Below, in pieces: positions 9,745 through 53,979 of a stretch of 64,000 nucleotides of DNA; the stretch's first letter is position 1; each line of letters opens with the position of its first letter. Source of the DNA: Ceratotherium simum simum (taxonomy: Eukaryota; Chordata; Mammalia; Perissodactyla; Rhinocerotidae); assembly GCF_000283155.1 (NCBI RefSeq), contig NW_004454288.1:2381310-2445309 (forward strand), given 5' to 3'. A program made the translations under genes and the position numbers. Under the pieces are notes generated by a model. The model searched no databases, was not told where the DNA came from, and saw only the letters and a program-made list of their open reading frames with translations.

Positions 9745-11767
9745 TGCAGACAAAAAGGCAGCTTTATTACACTTTGGGAAAAAAAACAAAACATGATTCC
9801 ATTTCGGGAAAACAAGCCATTGACACTTGATAACCAACACTGCCATCTAGCGGAATGGTGAAACACCACCAAGACTTTCAAGACCAGATACGAAATGCGT
9901 GCGGATTTGCTGGTTTAAATTTTCACCATAAAAGGGAACTTTTAATATGCTGGTCTTCAGAGAACCCTAGATTTTGAGAAACTATTTATCTGTGACATGC
10001 ATAAATGTTATGTGCTTTCTCCGCTTTTTTGGGTAAAGAATGAGTTTTTAAAAAAATAGACCATCAAATTAATTCTCGATTTCAAAACGATGGAACACTT
10101 TGGGGCTACCTGCCTCTTTGAACATCCATCACTCTTACACTCTTGTTTGGCAGTCTAAACAGCAACCCCTGATTATGACAGAGAGGTTATAAAGAGGCAA
10201 AACTCAACTGTACAAGAACTACATTAAGTTTACTCATTTCCTCTGTTTTTACAATCTAGGGTGCTAAGTATTTGCATTGCACTTATTTGAATTCCCGGAA
10301 AAAAGCATTAGAATGCACCAATAACAATTTTGCATAAATCACATAACCCAAAGCTTATTATGACTACAGAATAACAGTGGAAGACACTGGTGTGAGGATG
10401 TGGGAATGCCGTTCTTAATGAATAATAAAGTAATTCTTGTCAAGGCTTTAATTCTCCTTTATACCCAGGTGTTGCAGTAACTGTGTTAATTTGATGACTT
10501 CTATGAGATTCTCATATAAATGAGAATATCTAATGAAACACCTGGATGAAAAAAGAAATAAAGTTGTGAGAATGACATATTGTTAGTAACCACAATCTCA
10601 AACTGGCATCCCTGTTATTACTGAGATTTTAGATTCTAGGTTAAGTGCTCTGCTCTTTGGAATATCCACAATGGTTATTGATCTTGCTAATGAGTTCCTC
10701 TACTGCAACATTTCTGGGTATATGGTTGGAGGCACTCACGGATTCCAGAATGCATGAGTCTGACACGGTCTTCAAACCATATTCGTTGCAAATAATCAAC
10801 TCAGTTAAGGAATTCAGGAAGAGCCAAGTTCTGGGAGAGAGGTATACAAGTGTAGAGTAAGAAGTTGAATTAAAACATTTTTAGGTTGCATCCCTGTCAG
10901 TAGACACAACTGAATGTTTCAATTCTGAGAGCCTGAGATAGTCCAGAAAAAATTCTGAGCGTAGGACATGAGCGATCACAAAGTCAGAACCCAGTGGGTT
11001 GCGTTTCCCAGAGCAACATGAACTGAGGAGTGGCGGGTGGTCCCTGAAGTACTGTATCTGGATGAGGTTGTTCTTTTGAGGGTTAGTCTCGACTGCCTCA
11101 GTGTCCACTGCAATGTGCAACCACCACCCCCCTTCCCCAAGTGTGAAGCCTTCCTTTACCACATATTCAAGTCGACTGCATCTTTCACGTAACACTACTA
11201 TTTGGCCACCCCTGAAGCCAAAGCAATAAAAGATGCTGGGGGAGCCTTTTATTAACTCAAACGTGATGCCCAAGTCATCTCCAAAAAAGTTTATTAGCAT
11301 GATTAAAAACATGAATAATGACAGAAAGAATTTCTAAACATGAAAGATTATCAGTGGCTATACTTTATAACCAATATTGGCAATTCAATGGACAACTTTA
11401 TTGCCAGTCTTCATTTTATTAAAAACAATCCATATTTATTGGTTCCATGTGAAGTCACGACTATTGCTTTGACTGGAAATGAGTCCCTACTGCAATTAAG
11501 TATAAAAAATATCTTCCATAATTGGAGCGTGACTTGCATTACTGAGTAAAGAGTTGATAAAAATCCTCAAAGAGTCGGGTTTTTGTTTTTTAAAAACATT
11601 CCTTTTACACACTACAAAGAAATAATTAGTATTTTGGCTTTTTAAATTCCTACATGATATTTAGAATGGCAGTCCTCAAAGGTCCTCCCTTCACATAATC
11701 ACAAATGCAGACCCTCGTCTGGAGTGCACATTCTTGGGGTGGACTCTGAAGACCTCAGCCTCTGTGT
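9745..11767 (-). other. METTL9: Probable METTL9 3' UTR with several candidate poly(A) signals
   Basis: Directly downstream of the METTL9 stop. Minus-strand AATAAA hexamers (plus TTTATT) occur at 11435-11440, 11415-11420, 11290-11295, 11248-11253 and 9763-9768. The first would give a UTR of about 330-350 bases. The last, AATAAAGCTGCC followed by a T/G-rich stretch, would give about 2 kb. Which is used cannot be told from sequence alone. A 143-codon open frame at 10881-11312 (minus) and a short hairpin at 10508-10527 lie within this interval. I recognise no interspersed repeat in it. Confidence 0.5.
10881..11312 (-). other. 143-codon open frame in the probable METTL9 3' UTR
   Basis: A long stop-free minus-strand frame with protein-like composition (segments such as DDLGITFELIKGSPSIFYCF and NNLIQIQYFRDHPPLL). 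It lies on the METTL9 strand about 0.46 kb past the stop. No domain was recognised and the Met start has no special support. It could be chance openness in a conserved UTR, a remnant of a coding exon or retrocopy, or an alternative 3' exon. Confidence 0.3.
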
Positions 11768-42977
<31,210 letters not shown>

Positions 42978-43834
42978 CTAAAAAAAAAAAGAAGAAAAAT
43001 GAAAACACACAACTGAAGTGTCATCTAAGAAGTCCAAAGACAAAAACCAGAAGACTAAATCAAATCTAAGATTTCCAAAAATTATAATCTCATGGCACTT
43101 TGAAGATAATTATCATCGCTTATGTTCATATGACCTGTAAAGTATAAAATTCTTCTCATGAGTAATTTCTCATTTACTTCTCCTAACCCTCAGAGTAGGT
43201 AGAAGGGGGAGGGGTGAAGAGGCTTGTGAATCATGCAGCTTAGCAGGTAGCAAGCCAGGCCATAGCCCAGGTGCTCTGTCCTGGCCCAATGCTTCAGTCA
43301 CTATAGGCCCTGGACCCCGAGATCTAGGAAAGCTCTGTTGGCCCCTCCCTCACTGAAATTTAGTATCAGAAGACAATAACTAGCATTATTAACCTTGTTT
43401 TTAGATAAAAAAATAATCATAATCCAATGATTTAACTCAAAACTACCAAACAAAGGTCAAGTGAGCAGCAGCATTTAACACTCTACAGGCCAGACAAGCT
43501 GCCTTTCTTCTTGTACGCTATACAGAGCCCTTCAGAAATACTGAGGTGTGCTTTATGAAGTCCTATGACATTCTTACAGACAGGAGCAAAATGTGCTCGA
43601 GAAAGACTAAAAAGTTACTTAAGGTCACACTGCAATCAATCACACTGGAGAAGACAAAGTAATAACACGCTAAGAAGCAGACTTCCAGGAACAGGCTCTA
43701 ACCAGAACATACTTTTTAGAACAAAATTCAAGAACTTCAACTGTGGGTGAAATTTAATCTTCCATAATAAACGTTTTTCCATTTTCATTTAGTGTGCCAG
43801 AGAAGGAGGGAAGTACAGTGTAGGGCACATCAGC

Positions 43835-44040
43835 TTTAGAGTCAGCCCCACGACCTGGCTCTACCATTCCTGTGTGAGCTCCGACAAGTCACTTAACGGC
43901 TGAGTCTCTGTTCATTCATCTGTAGTCTAGAGATGTCACCGGTATCTACCCATCCCGCTAGGGTATTGAGAGGATTAAACAAGATAATACAGGCAAATCC
44001 TCAATATAGTACCAGACACACAGGAGAATCCTGTAATAAC
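43835..44040 (+). repeat. MIR SINE
   Basis: TTAGAGTCAGCCCCACGACC, ACAAGTCACTTAACGGCTGA, ATTGAGAGGATTAAACAAGA follow the MIR consensus. Confidence 0.8.
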
Positions 44041-45194
44041 AACAGCAAAGAGATTCCTCTAACATGGCCTAATAAATAAGAGTAAGCCCATTCATTAAGT
44101 ACAATCATGAAACTGCAGAGTAGACCAGTTACTATTAATCCATTATCTGCTAAGAAACAATCAATTTTTCCCAATAAGGACTCTACTGGCAAAAGTAACT
44201 TGCTTCCCCCTGACAAATCTGACCATTTATTAGCAGTAGGTGTCCTACTGTAACTGCTTGCACAACTGTGGACCAATTTTACAGTCATCCTAAGCTTGCT
44301 AAATGTTGAATGAAATCTTGGGTAACATTCCTGACGCTAACATTGAAAGGAACCAGTTATAAACCAAAACAAACATGCAAACAGGCACAATAAAATTTCA
44401 AAGATTAATCTTCTTATAAACTCTGTACTCTAAAGTGGATAAACCAAATCTTTCCAATTGTTGACTGATTTGTGTAAATTTACCATTGAAACATTGTTAC
44501 CAAAACTGCTTGGACTTGAAAAATATTTTTTTTCCCACCCTCTACGATAAGCTATGAAGCTTCTTACATTCATTGCCTACATTTTTTCCCTTGGTCTGAA
44601 AATGTTCTTGCTTAATCATTAACCAATTCTTAACACTCATTGTACCTGAAGTTACGCCCCGCTGCAGGTCATAAACCATTTTTTATTATACTCGTGACCT
44701 CCTAGTGCACATTCTGAACTCTGTAATACTGAGGCCACTCTGACTTTTATTTATTTTTTATTCTCTGAAATAACTAATGAAGATGAAAGCCATCACTTCG
44801 GTAATAGGCAATCAGGTGCATTCTATTAATGTGGACAAGAAATCATTCAAGTGAAACAGAGGAACTAAGATTGGCATCCACTTGTAAATGGACAACCAGA
44901 ACAACAATGGACTCTGACTTCCAGAACTAAGCAAGAATTGGCACCATTAACTGCAAAGATTGCTCTCAAGTGCCAAAAGGAAAACTCAAGTTTGTAACAG
45001 CATTTCTCTCAATTCAGCAACATTAACACACGTGGTTGAACCTTTACTGTCATATAAGTCTTTCAGAAAAGAAACTGCTTACTGAACAGAATGTGCTACA
45101 TAATAAAAAGCAAAGCCCTTCTCTTTAAAGATAAGGTTGAAATCCATGTTCCTTCTGACCATTTGCATGATACAAATGTCACAATCACCAAAGA

Positions 45195-45645
45195 AGGGAA
45201 ACAACCCAAATAAATGCCCATCAAGTGATGAATGGATAAACAAGATATGATTAGATACGATTCACCAATACAATATTATTCAACCATCAAAAGGAATGAA
45301 GTACTGATTCATGCAACAACATGGATAAACTTTGAAAACATTATGCTAAAGTGAAACAAGTCACAAAAAGCCACAAATTACATGATTTCACTTACATGAA
45401 TCGTCCACAAGAGGCAGATCCAGAAACAGAAAGTAGATTGTCGTTGCCAAGAATTTGGAGAGGGGGCACTGGGAGTGTCTGCTAATAGATAGGGGGTTTC
45501 TTTTTGCAGTGATGAAAATGTTCTGCAATTAGAGAGTGGTGACAGTTGCACAACTCTGTGGACATACTAAACACCACTGAACTGTACACTTTAAAAGGAT
45601 GAATTTTATGGTATGTGAATTGTATCTCAATAAAGCTGTTATTTT
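45195..45645 (+). mobile_element. L1 3' end, 5'-truncated
   Basis: GAAACAACCCAAATAAATGC, GCAACAACATGGATAAACTT, CACTGAACTGTACACTTTAA and TCAATAAAGCTGTTATTTTT mark the ORF2 end and 3' UTR. Confidence 0.85.
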
Positions 45646-45764
45646 TTAAAAACATACACATACACATCTATATGTAGGTGGCATTTTGATCTTCCAGAAG
45701 TTAAAAGCAGTTTGAAAAATTAAGTGACCAAGCAAAGCTCTTTAAAAATGCAAATTTTTAAATG

Positions 45765-46325
45765 CAAATCTGATCATGTCACTACCCTTCTTCACACCCC
45801 CACACCCCTCTTAGGATAATACCTAAAATGCTCAATACGGCTTACAAAGCCCTACACAATTTGTCCATTCTGCGTCCACAGCTTCACCTCATGACACTCC
45901 CTACCAACCCATAATACCTGGCCATTCACTATGTCAAACACTGTACCCTTCTTTCGTTTTCTGGAAGGCTCCTTTCCCATGGCTGTCTCACATGGTATTT
46001 GTTCTGTCCCCTACATTTCCCACCACCCCAACCCGCCTCCTCTCCACCTAGTCAATTCGACCTAAACCTAAATATTTCTTCAAATATGTTTCCCTTAAAC
46101 TTCCAGACTGGGTTGGATCCCCTTGTTCTAATATCCTCTCATACATCCCATATGTCTCCTCGGTAACATTTATGACCACTGAACCGAGTAACTATACATA
46201 AGTGCATGTTCGGTGTCTATCTTCCCAGGTAGATGGAAAGCTTCATAAAGGTAGGGACAACGACTCACTTCAGCGCCTGGCACAGACACAGATGAACAAT
46301 AATTGTTCATCAAATGAATTACTGT
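45765..46325 (+). repeat. L2 LINE 3' fragment
   Basis: AATGCTCAATACGGCTTACA, CAAAGCCCTACACAATTTGT, AGATGGAAAGCTTCATAAAG and CAGCGCCTGGCACAGACACA follow the L2 3' end. Confidence 0.75.
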
Positions 46326-46616
46326 TAAAAATCACAGGTAGTCTAACCCACAGAACTTGGAGTTTCTAGCAAAATGCTGGAGGGAACATAAGGATAACCA
46401 CAGAGACAGTGGTCACTGCGTTTGTGTCAATTTCTAAAACTCCAGGGTTTTTTGCAAGGCCTTGCTTAAACCCGATTCCGCAAAACAGTGGTTAAAGTTA
46501 CCCACCCACCACAAAATTGCGTTACCACAAGCAAGCAACAAGAAAGACAGCAACTGAGCACCCACCCTTACCAGGCACCTGGCCAAGTGCTTCATTTAGG
46601 TGCATTTAGCACCTAA

Positions 46617-46644
46617 TAGCACTCATAACTTAGCACTCATAACT
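46617..46644. repeat. Perfect 14-bp tandem duplication
   Basis: TAGCACTCATAACT occurs twice head to tail. Confidence 0.9.
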
Positions 46645-46715
46645 TCTGAATAAATGGGGAGCTACTGCTTCCAAGCGCTTCCAGCTGATTCAAGTTCCTG
46701 CCGTAGGTGCATGTT

Positions 46716-47017
46716 TTTTTTTGTGTGTGTGTGTGTGAGGAAGATCAGCCCTGAGCTAACATCCATGCTAATCCTCCTCTTTTTGCTGAGGAAGACCGGC
46801 TCTGAGCTAACATCTATTGCCAATCCTCCTCCTTTTTCTCCCCAAAGCCCCAGTAGATAATTGTATGTCATAGCTGCACATCCTTCTAGTTGCTGGACGT
46901 GGGACGTGGCCTCAGCATGGCCGGAGAAGCGGTGCGTCGGTGCATGCCCGGGATCCGAACCCGGGCCGCCAGTAGTGGAGCGCACGCACTTAACCGCTAA
47001 GCCACGGGGCCGGCCCC
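46716..47017 (-). mobile_element. Composite ERE SINE with a (GT)n tail
   Basis: Left tail T9 then (GT)8, two modules, full body and inverted head CCACGGGGCCGGCCC. Flanked by TGCATGTT at 46708-46715 and 47018-47025. Confidence 0.92.
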
Positions 47018-47204
47018 TGCATGTTGTTTTATAAAAGCTTCTTTCAAAGAAGCTTCTCTTCACTTCACTCTACCCAGTGTGTCTGTCTAAGATTCACTTT
47101 TAGAGAAGAAAGCAGGACTATTCTGCCCAATTAAACTGGATTGGGTGTGTTTAAAGCAAAGATAATCTGATCCAGATAGCAACTAAATTTCTATAGGCCA
47201 GGGT

Positions 47205-47625
47205 TTCTCAACCTCAGCACTATTGACATTTGGGGCCAGATAATCCTTTGATAATCCTTTCCAGACTAGGAAGAAGGACTTGGCCACCCACTGCCAAAAA
47301 ACTGGCCATGAAAACCCTATGAACAGCAGTGAAGCATATGTCTCATATAGCACAGGAAGATGAGAGGACGGCACAAAAAGACTGGGCAGGTTCCACTCTG
47401 CTGTACATGGGGTCACTAAGAGTTGGAATTGACTCGAAGGCACTAATATCAACAAATCCTTTGTTAGGGGGCTGTTCTGTGCATTGTAGAATGTTTAACA
47501 ACCCATCAGATGCCAGCAGCTCTCCCGCACCCCCCCGTCATGACAACCCAAAATGTCCCAGACGTTGCCAAATGTCCCCTAGGAGCCAAAACTGCCATGC
47601 TTAGGCACACCTACGTGGACCTACT
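47205..47625 (-). mobile_element. MER20 (hAT) split by an inserted element
   Basis: GGGTTTCTCAACCTCAGCAC, TATTGACATTTGGGGCCAGA, then GGGGCTGTTCTGTGCATTGT, GACGTTGCCAAATGTCCCCT. The two halves are continuous in the consensus and are separated by about 200 foreign bases. Confidence 0.75.
47249..47458 (+). mobile_element. RTE-clade LINE 3' tail inserted in MER20
   Basis: GGAAGAAGGACTTGGCCACC, ATGAAAACCCTATGAACAGC, CTGTACATGGGGTCACTAAG, GTTGGAATTGACTCGAAGGC resemble the RTE/BovB-type LINE 3' end (GGGTCGCxAxGAGTCGGAxxCGACT). Flanked by AATCCTTTG near 47241-47249 and 47455-47463. Confidence 0.6.
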
Positions 47626-48774
47626 GAGAAAACGTCATTGTTCTGACTCGCCAGTAGTGTTTCCTAACTATCCCAGCTTAACGGTGGTCTAGGGAAAATT
47701 AAAAGATAGACTCACTGGCCTCCAAGAACTTATACTCCAGAGGGGAGAAAAGATCAGAAACCAAGAGAAACAAGTAATGGGATTAGGACTCTGGCCAGGA
47801 CCTTCAGCTCCTTAAATGAGCAGTCGCCTTAACCTTAAAGGCAAGATGCTGACTAGAGAGAAAAATCAATGCAGGAGTTCCTGCAACCGTTTGGCAGTCC
47901 CCCTGGAGTGACCTCTCTCCAGACAACCGGCGTAAATGAAAAGCTGTAACGAGCTCACAGCACTGGTGGCCTGTCTGTAGGCTCCCGTGCACTTTCAAGC
48001 AGGTGAGCTCTTTGAATGCGTGCTCCTCAAAGACTACAGAGACAAAGGCACGCAGGCAAGAACAAAGTAGTATGCGTGTTAAATGTTCACACTGGAAGGA
48101 CTGTGCACCAGCTCTGCTGTAGGCCTGGAGACCCAGCGCCTGAAATTAGCATCTTCCACAATGTCATCTTAGCAACTTCCTTTAAAGCTCAGTCGAATTT
48201 TATTCAATATAAATAAGTAAGGAAATCTTTTAAATAACAAACTCTAATCAAATAAGAGTTGTGCCATGCAGTCATCTGCTGATGCCAAGTACAAACATGT
48301 GGTAACTAAACATAACATCTTCTAAAAACTACAGTAAATAGCAATGTTCTCCCTACTCGTAACAAGACTGTAAAGATACTAATTGGCCAAATAATAAACA
48401 GCCAAATCAGATAGACACGAGTTCTGAATGTGTATTTGACCGTATTAGCTAATCAAAATAATGAAGTATTAGGTCATGTCTTAAAGATTTCATTAAGCCT
48501 ATGAACACCTCCTAATCTTTACATAATGTTGGTTGATGAATCATTCCTTTAAAGTAGAAATGCAATTTTCCTATAAAATTATATTTGCTTATCAGACTGA
48601 GGGACACAGTTAAAAGTTTTTCTGAAATTATTTTTTGGAGTTCCCCAACTAGTCAAACATGTGCTATATGTAACAGTCTTGTCTTCCAAAATACAAAGGA
48701 TTTGAGCGCATTGGTAGAATGAGAAAGTTATTTTAAAAAACCCACTTCTGGATTTTAGGTAATGTGGTATAATA

Positions 48775-49480
48775 AAAAATAAATATTTGGTCTTTATTCC
48801 GGGTTCCTGGCAAGAGACTCCTAAAACCTTCGCGGAATCTCCAGAGTGATAAGAGTATTTTTTGTAAGCTAATAAATGAGGGAGGTGGGGGGGGAGTTAG
48901 AACTTTTCATCCCCATCCCCCCAACCTCCGGGGAGGGGAGAGGGGCTAGAGATTGAATTCAGTCACCAACGGCCAATGATTTAATCCATCATACCTACCT
49001 AATGAAGCCCCCATAAAACCCTTAACAGACAGGGTTCTGGGAGCCTGCAAGTTCCTGAACATACTGGTGGGCTGGGAGGGCGGCTCACCTAAGAGGGCAC
49101 GGAAGCTCTATGCAAACCCCAGCTCACATTCCTTGCCCTCGAATCTCTTCCATTTGGCTGTTCCTGAGTTGTATCCTTGTAAGTAAAGTGTTTTCCTGAG
49201 TTCTAGATAATTTCTAGCAAATTATCTAACCTGAGGGGGGGTTGTGGGAACCCCAGAATTTGCAACCAAGTCAAACAGAAGCATAGGTAGTCTGTGGACT
49301 GCAACTTGTGGCTGGTGTCTGAAGTGAGGGCAGGCTTGGGGGCGCTGAGCCCTTAAACCTGTGGACTGATCCTAACTGCGGGTAGTTAATGTCAGAACAG
49401 AACCAAAATGTAGGATACTCAGTTGGTGTCAGAGAACTGGAGAATCAGTTGGTGTCAGAAAAAACACACCATAGATAAGA
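48775..49480 (+). mobile_element. Retroviral-type LTR remnant, family not assigned
   Basis: It has an LTR-like layout: GGCCAATGATTTAATCCATC (CCAAT region), CCCCATAAAACCC, GGCTGTTCCTGAGTTGTATC, then GTAAGTAAAGTG, and a U5-like end rich in GTTGGTGTCAG. No internal viral genes adjoin it, so it is a solo LTR or fragment. An imperfect duplication of TCAGTTGGTGTCAGA sits at about 49420-49460. Confidence 0.6.
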
Positions 49481-49744
49481 AATGGTTTTTTGTTCCAATG
49501 TTAAACTTGACAAAAAGCATGCACAAACTGGATGAAGGCCGGCACTTCAAGCAGCCGTCCCATCCTTGACTAACTCACAAACGGCCAGAACTTCAGCTGG
49601 TATTTTGCAGACAGCTCCGTAACTTGAATGTCTACACAGAGGTCCCCTGGAGTGGGCGCACTTCCCCATGAAGTAGACGGCCTATCTTCACAGCCCTTCA
49701 GACAACACAGCTCTCTAGGAGGGACACCATGAAGCAACAGAAAA

Positions 49745-49955
49745 AGCCTGGGCCTTCAAACTAGAAAGAAGTGGGTTCAAAATCCAACTCTGCCATCTAT
49801 TAACTGTACTTCTGAGCAAGTTTCATCTCTCTTAGCCTCAATCTTCTGTCTGTAAAATGGCGATGTACCACCTACCTCCCGGAGTTGTTATGAGGATTAG
49901 AGCGAATAATATATTTAAGTGCCTGGCATATAACAGAAGCCCAATAACTGCGGAT
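49745..49955 (+). repeat. MIR SINE
   Basis: GTGGGTTCAAAATCCAACTC, CTTCTGTCTGTAAAATGGCG, GTTGTTATGAGGATTAGAGC and AGTGCCTGGCATATAACAGA follow the MIR consensus. Confidence 0.85.
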
Positions 49956-51534
49956 TTCCTTCCCTTTCCTGTCCAAGGTCCACAAAAGCGGGTCAGAGGA
50001 GAACCGAAGTTCAAGGAGATCCCTAAAAACCACACTGTGGGTCTGGGCACAAGGCCATCCTCAAAGAAATGAGTAACCAAAGACCTGAGGCCTTCAGTGC
50101 CACTAAAAACAATGGGAAAGGCTCCACGGATCGGGGTCCAGGAACACAGAACCTTTCCTACTACAGAGGTGGTCAGATCAAGCCCGGCAACACTGACCTT
50201 GACAGCTAAGGATTCAAAAATCATGCTTTAAGTTTCTGCAATGCAATCCAGTCAGTCCAGACATTTCATCATCGACACCTTCTTTGCATCAAAGCACAGC
50301 ACAGGAATAAATAGTCAAACCATTCATTACTGTTTCTACTAATGATACAAACCTAAACCAACAATCTCCTCATGTGAGATTTCAACATGTAGAGTGACAA
50401 AGCACCCTCATGTACATGCAGGGAAATAATTTACAGATTTGATTAAGTTGCTTCAGCTTTGATTTAACAAATAAATTACTGGCAATCTTCATTTCAAATA
50501 TTCACTCACTGTTAGTATTTTATAATCCTCAGATTTTAATAAAGCTTCAGAGGGTGTAAACAGCAGTCTTTTACTGCAAGTTACCAGGGTCCCCTAGGTC
50601 ACCTTCAAAGTGGAACACACAGGCCTTTGGTAAATCCAGCAGAAGAGAGAGATCCTAGTGTTCCACGAAATGGAAGCAAACATTTGTTTAGGGTTTCAAC
50701 ACAAGTTATAAGCAAAGAAAGAAACCCTTTCCAAAATTTCTTTGGTATTCGGCTGCAAAGTCTTCCAGACTCTGGAAGGCAGTTCAGAGGAGGACACGGA
50801 TGCATCAGTGTCTGGCTGGCTGGCTGGCTGACTGCCTTGAGCATTGTTAACTCATGCCTGACTTCTGTCCACTCCACAAGGTAAATGGGGACTTAAGGGA
50901 GAAGGGATAGAAATCTACCCTTTAGCACAACCTTTGACCTCTGGCTGTGATATCCAAGTATTTTTTCATTTGGAAAAAAATCCCAAATCATTTCAGTCCT
51001 ATCTTGAATCATGATCACTTGTGGCATAGCACAGTTCTGAGCTTACATAAGAAGGTGAAAAAATAAAATAAGTCAGATATACACATACTTGCAATTTTAA
51101 GTTACACCTTAATAATTCCAGATATTGAACGTTATCTGTGCTTTTAAAAAACCTTGCAGCATGTCACCTGGAGAAATTGTCCTGGCTTGGTTCCAGGGAG
51201 TTCTATAATTCTTTTTTCACTCCATCCATTGAGAAGCTGCTGAATGACTTTGTTACCAAGAACCTAGTTGGTGGGGCCTAAGAGTCCTTTCAAGTTTCAA
51301 CAGCTCTAAAATAGCTGTATGAACTTTAAGTCCAAGGTGCAACTGAAAAGACTAGATTCAAAGTTTCTTCTGTTGTTATTTTCAAGTTCTGAGGCTGCCA
51401 ATATTGAAAAGTGACATATCTAGTTTCTTGCTGCCTGGCTCTATTTCTTCCCAATGAGTCAAACTACCCACCTGGCAACCTGTGATTAGAATGTGCTGCT
51501 GATTAAGGAAGCTGGAAAATTTCTCTTGGGAAAA

Positions 51535-51760
51535 CTCTTTTCTGTAAAGAACAGATAGTAAATATTTCAGGCTTGTGGGTCATACAGTCCCAATTACTCA
51601 ACTCTGCCACTGTAGGCCGGATGAATGTGGTGGCTCTATTCCAACAAAACTTAATTTGTGGACACTCAGATACGAATTTCATGTAAGAAATTTCCACACG
51701 TTACAAAAAATTTTTTGCAACCATTTAAAAATGCAAAACCATTCTTACTTCACAGGCTGT
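51535..51760 (-). mobile_element. hAT-type DNA transposon fragment
   Basis: TTCTGTAAAGAACAGATAGT, AAATATTTCAGGCTTGTGGG, TCCAACAAAACTTAATTTGT are the reverse complement of the family at 1672-2010. Confidence 0.7.
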
Positions 51761-53979
51761 ACCAAAGTCAGTGAGCCCAGTCTCGCCTGCAAGCCATATT
51801 CCTGCTCCAAGCAAAGTCCTCACTTCTTGCTTGCCCAAAGTGAAACAACCCCAGTTCTGAAGCCAGCACTCAAAACCAAGTTATTAAAATGGTGCCGCTA
51901 CTATAGTTTTAGAGCTGCTTTAGCTCAAAGGAGGCTTGCAGCTTCAGGCTACAGTGACTCAACAGCAATTTTTAATGAATAAACATTGCCCAAGATCTCT
52001 CTTTTAACTATAGAATCCTCCACCATAATTTCTTTAAAAAAATAACCATAAGGAATACTTGGGCTGAGTACAGTTCAGTCAAATCCATAAACCTACTTTT
52101 ATGCAACTCCAAAAGAACCAAATGTGGCTGGCTATGGAACCGGCAAACCCAAATGAACACCAGAGGACCTTGTATAGAACTAGTGATTTGAAGGAGGAAA
52201 AGCCATCAGAGTTAAGTTACTTCACAAGCAAAACAAAGTTTATAAAGCAAATCCAGGATCTTGGAATATAAAGCAGATAAATCATCAACTTGGCCACGCT
52301 GCAGAGGACAGTCTCCTATTCCACTTTATCTCACTGGGGTTCCTATACACACTTTTCTTTTGTTCATTTAAATCTTTATTCATGGATAATATCTTCATAA
52401 TGTGAATGGATCATCCCCAAATAACGTCTGAATTGATTATTCTAAAGAAAAGAGCCAATCTCCCCCTAAATATTCAGAAAGCACCGGATTAGTCTTCATC
52501 TTGGAGAAATTAGCTGCCAAATTGTTAGTGCAACTGGTTAAAATGCACGCGCACACACACACACACGAGTATCTCAGAAGCATAAGGACGTAAGTGAGAT
52601 ATCAGAAACCAGTATTAATTTTCCTTAGAACTTGCTTTAAAAAGGTACACAATTAGAAAGTATCCTGTTCGGAGATATTCTGAAGCTATGTCTACAGCTA
52701 TAATTCTAGCTAAGCTCCATAAAAATCAAATTGTTTAAACAGTTTTTCAATTTTTAAAATACGTCCAATTCTTTTTTGAGCACTGAAAACATCTCAAGTG
52801 TGCTGAGGAGAGGCAATCACGACAAGTGTTATGATAAATACCTAGAGCTACGACTCAACCATAATTCCACATCAATGGAAATAAGCCTCCTTTTTATCCT
52901 ATCCAGAATCTTATTACTACCAACTGTTGAAAATTACATTTCTAATTCATTGTTTTACACCATTATCCACATTCCATCTGGATATGTGACATTTTGGTGA
53001 CTGTACATTATCACTATGGTACTTTAGAGTTGTTTCTCTAAGAATGACTAGTGTAAGGAAGCAATCCATAGCAAAAAATGTGGTTTTACAACTTAAGATC
53101 ACCTATTAACTTCATGCCTAACAATATCATAGGAGTGATTACCTAATAAATTGCAATAGCTGTAGGATTACAAAAAATTTTACGGAAATTTATGATTTCC
53201 TTTAATAATAGAAAAAGGGCCACTATTATTCTTTGCTAAATGACAACTAAATGCTACTTTTCTGAATGAACTGCTTTTTCAATTTTCATTAAAACACACG
53301 AAATCAACCCGAGTGTAAACTCTCTGGACACCTGGCATAATAAGTAACATAGGAAAATGAGAAATCTATGAAAATGATGAGACGCAAGACAGAAAATAAT
53401 TAGTTACTGCTCTCTGGAAAGGCAAAATGTACTATATAAATGCTAGCTATTATGAGCCAACACTCTGGCACAGTTCAAAAACCTCTTTTCAATGAATGTA
53501 ACGTTAACCGCAAACTACATTATGGCCAAATATGAAATGTCTCACTCAATTCTACAGCTGACCTGCACACACTTCCTTAAGTGGCACAAAACTAAGCTAA
53601 TGAAAAGATTACCTCGCCGCTCACATCACATTGTTCATGATTCACATCTACAACTCTTAAAAGAATTCAGTCCCGCCCAGATCTGTTTTAAACACCCTTC
53701 CCTCCCGTAAAAGCTTGCACCATCTTCCTTCTTATATCTTCCTGGTCAGGTACCAACATGGGAATTTAAAGGAGATCTCTCCTCGATAGGAGGGGAAGGT
53801 TCGGTAGGATGCGCGTGAGGACCTGTCAAACACACACAAGCGCTTAGGGACAATGTCACCCGAATAAGCCTGGCGAGTTAAACGCCTCACGATGCTCGGT
53901 TCCATTTCTTTCCGGCCCTTTGTATGTGCGTAGATTCAGCTAGACAAAAAGAGGGCCGGGTTTTCACCTTGATCCTCGG

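Noticed and set aside
46662..47063. 133-codon minus-strand open frame
   Set aside because: It is a translation of an ERE SINE; similar peptides (for example HRFSGHAEA) recur at every ERE copy.
49838..50224. 128-codon minus-strand open frame
   Set aside because: Overlaps a MIR on its 3' side; no domain and no splice support.
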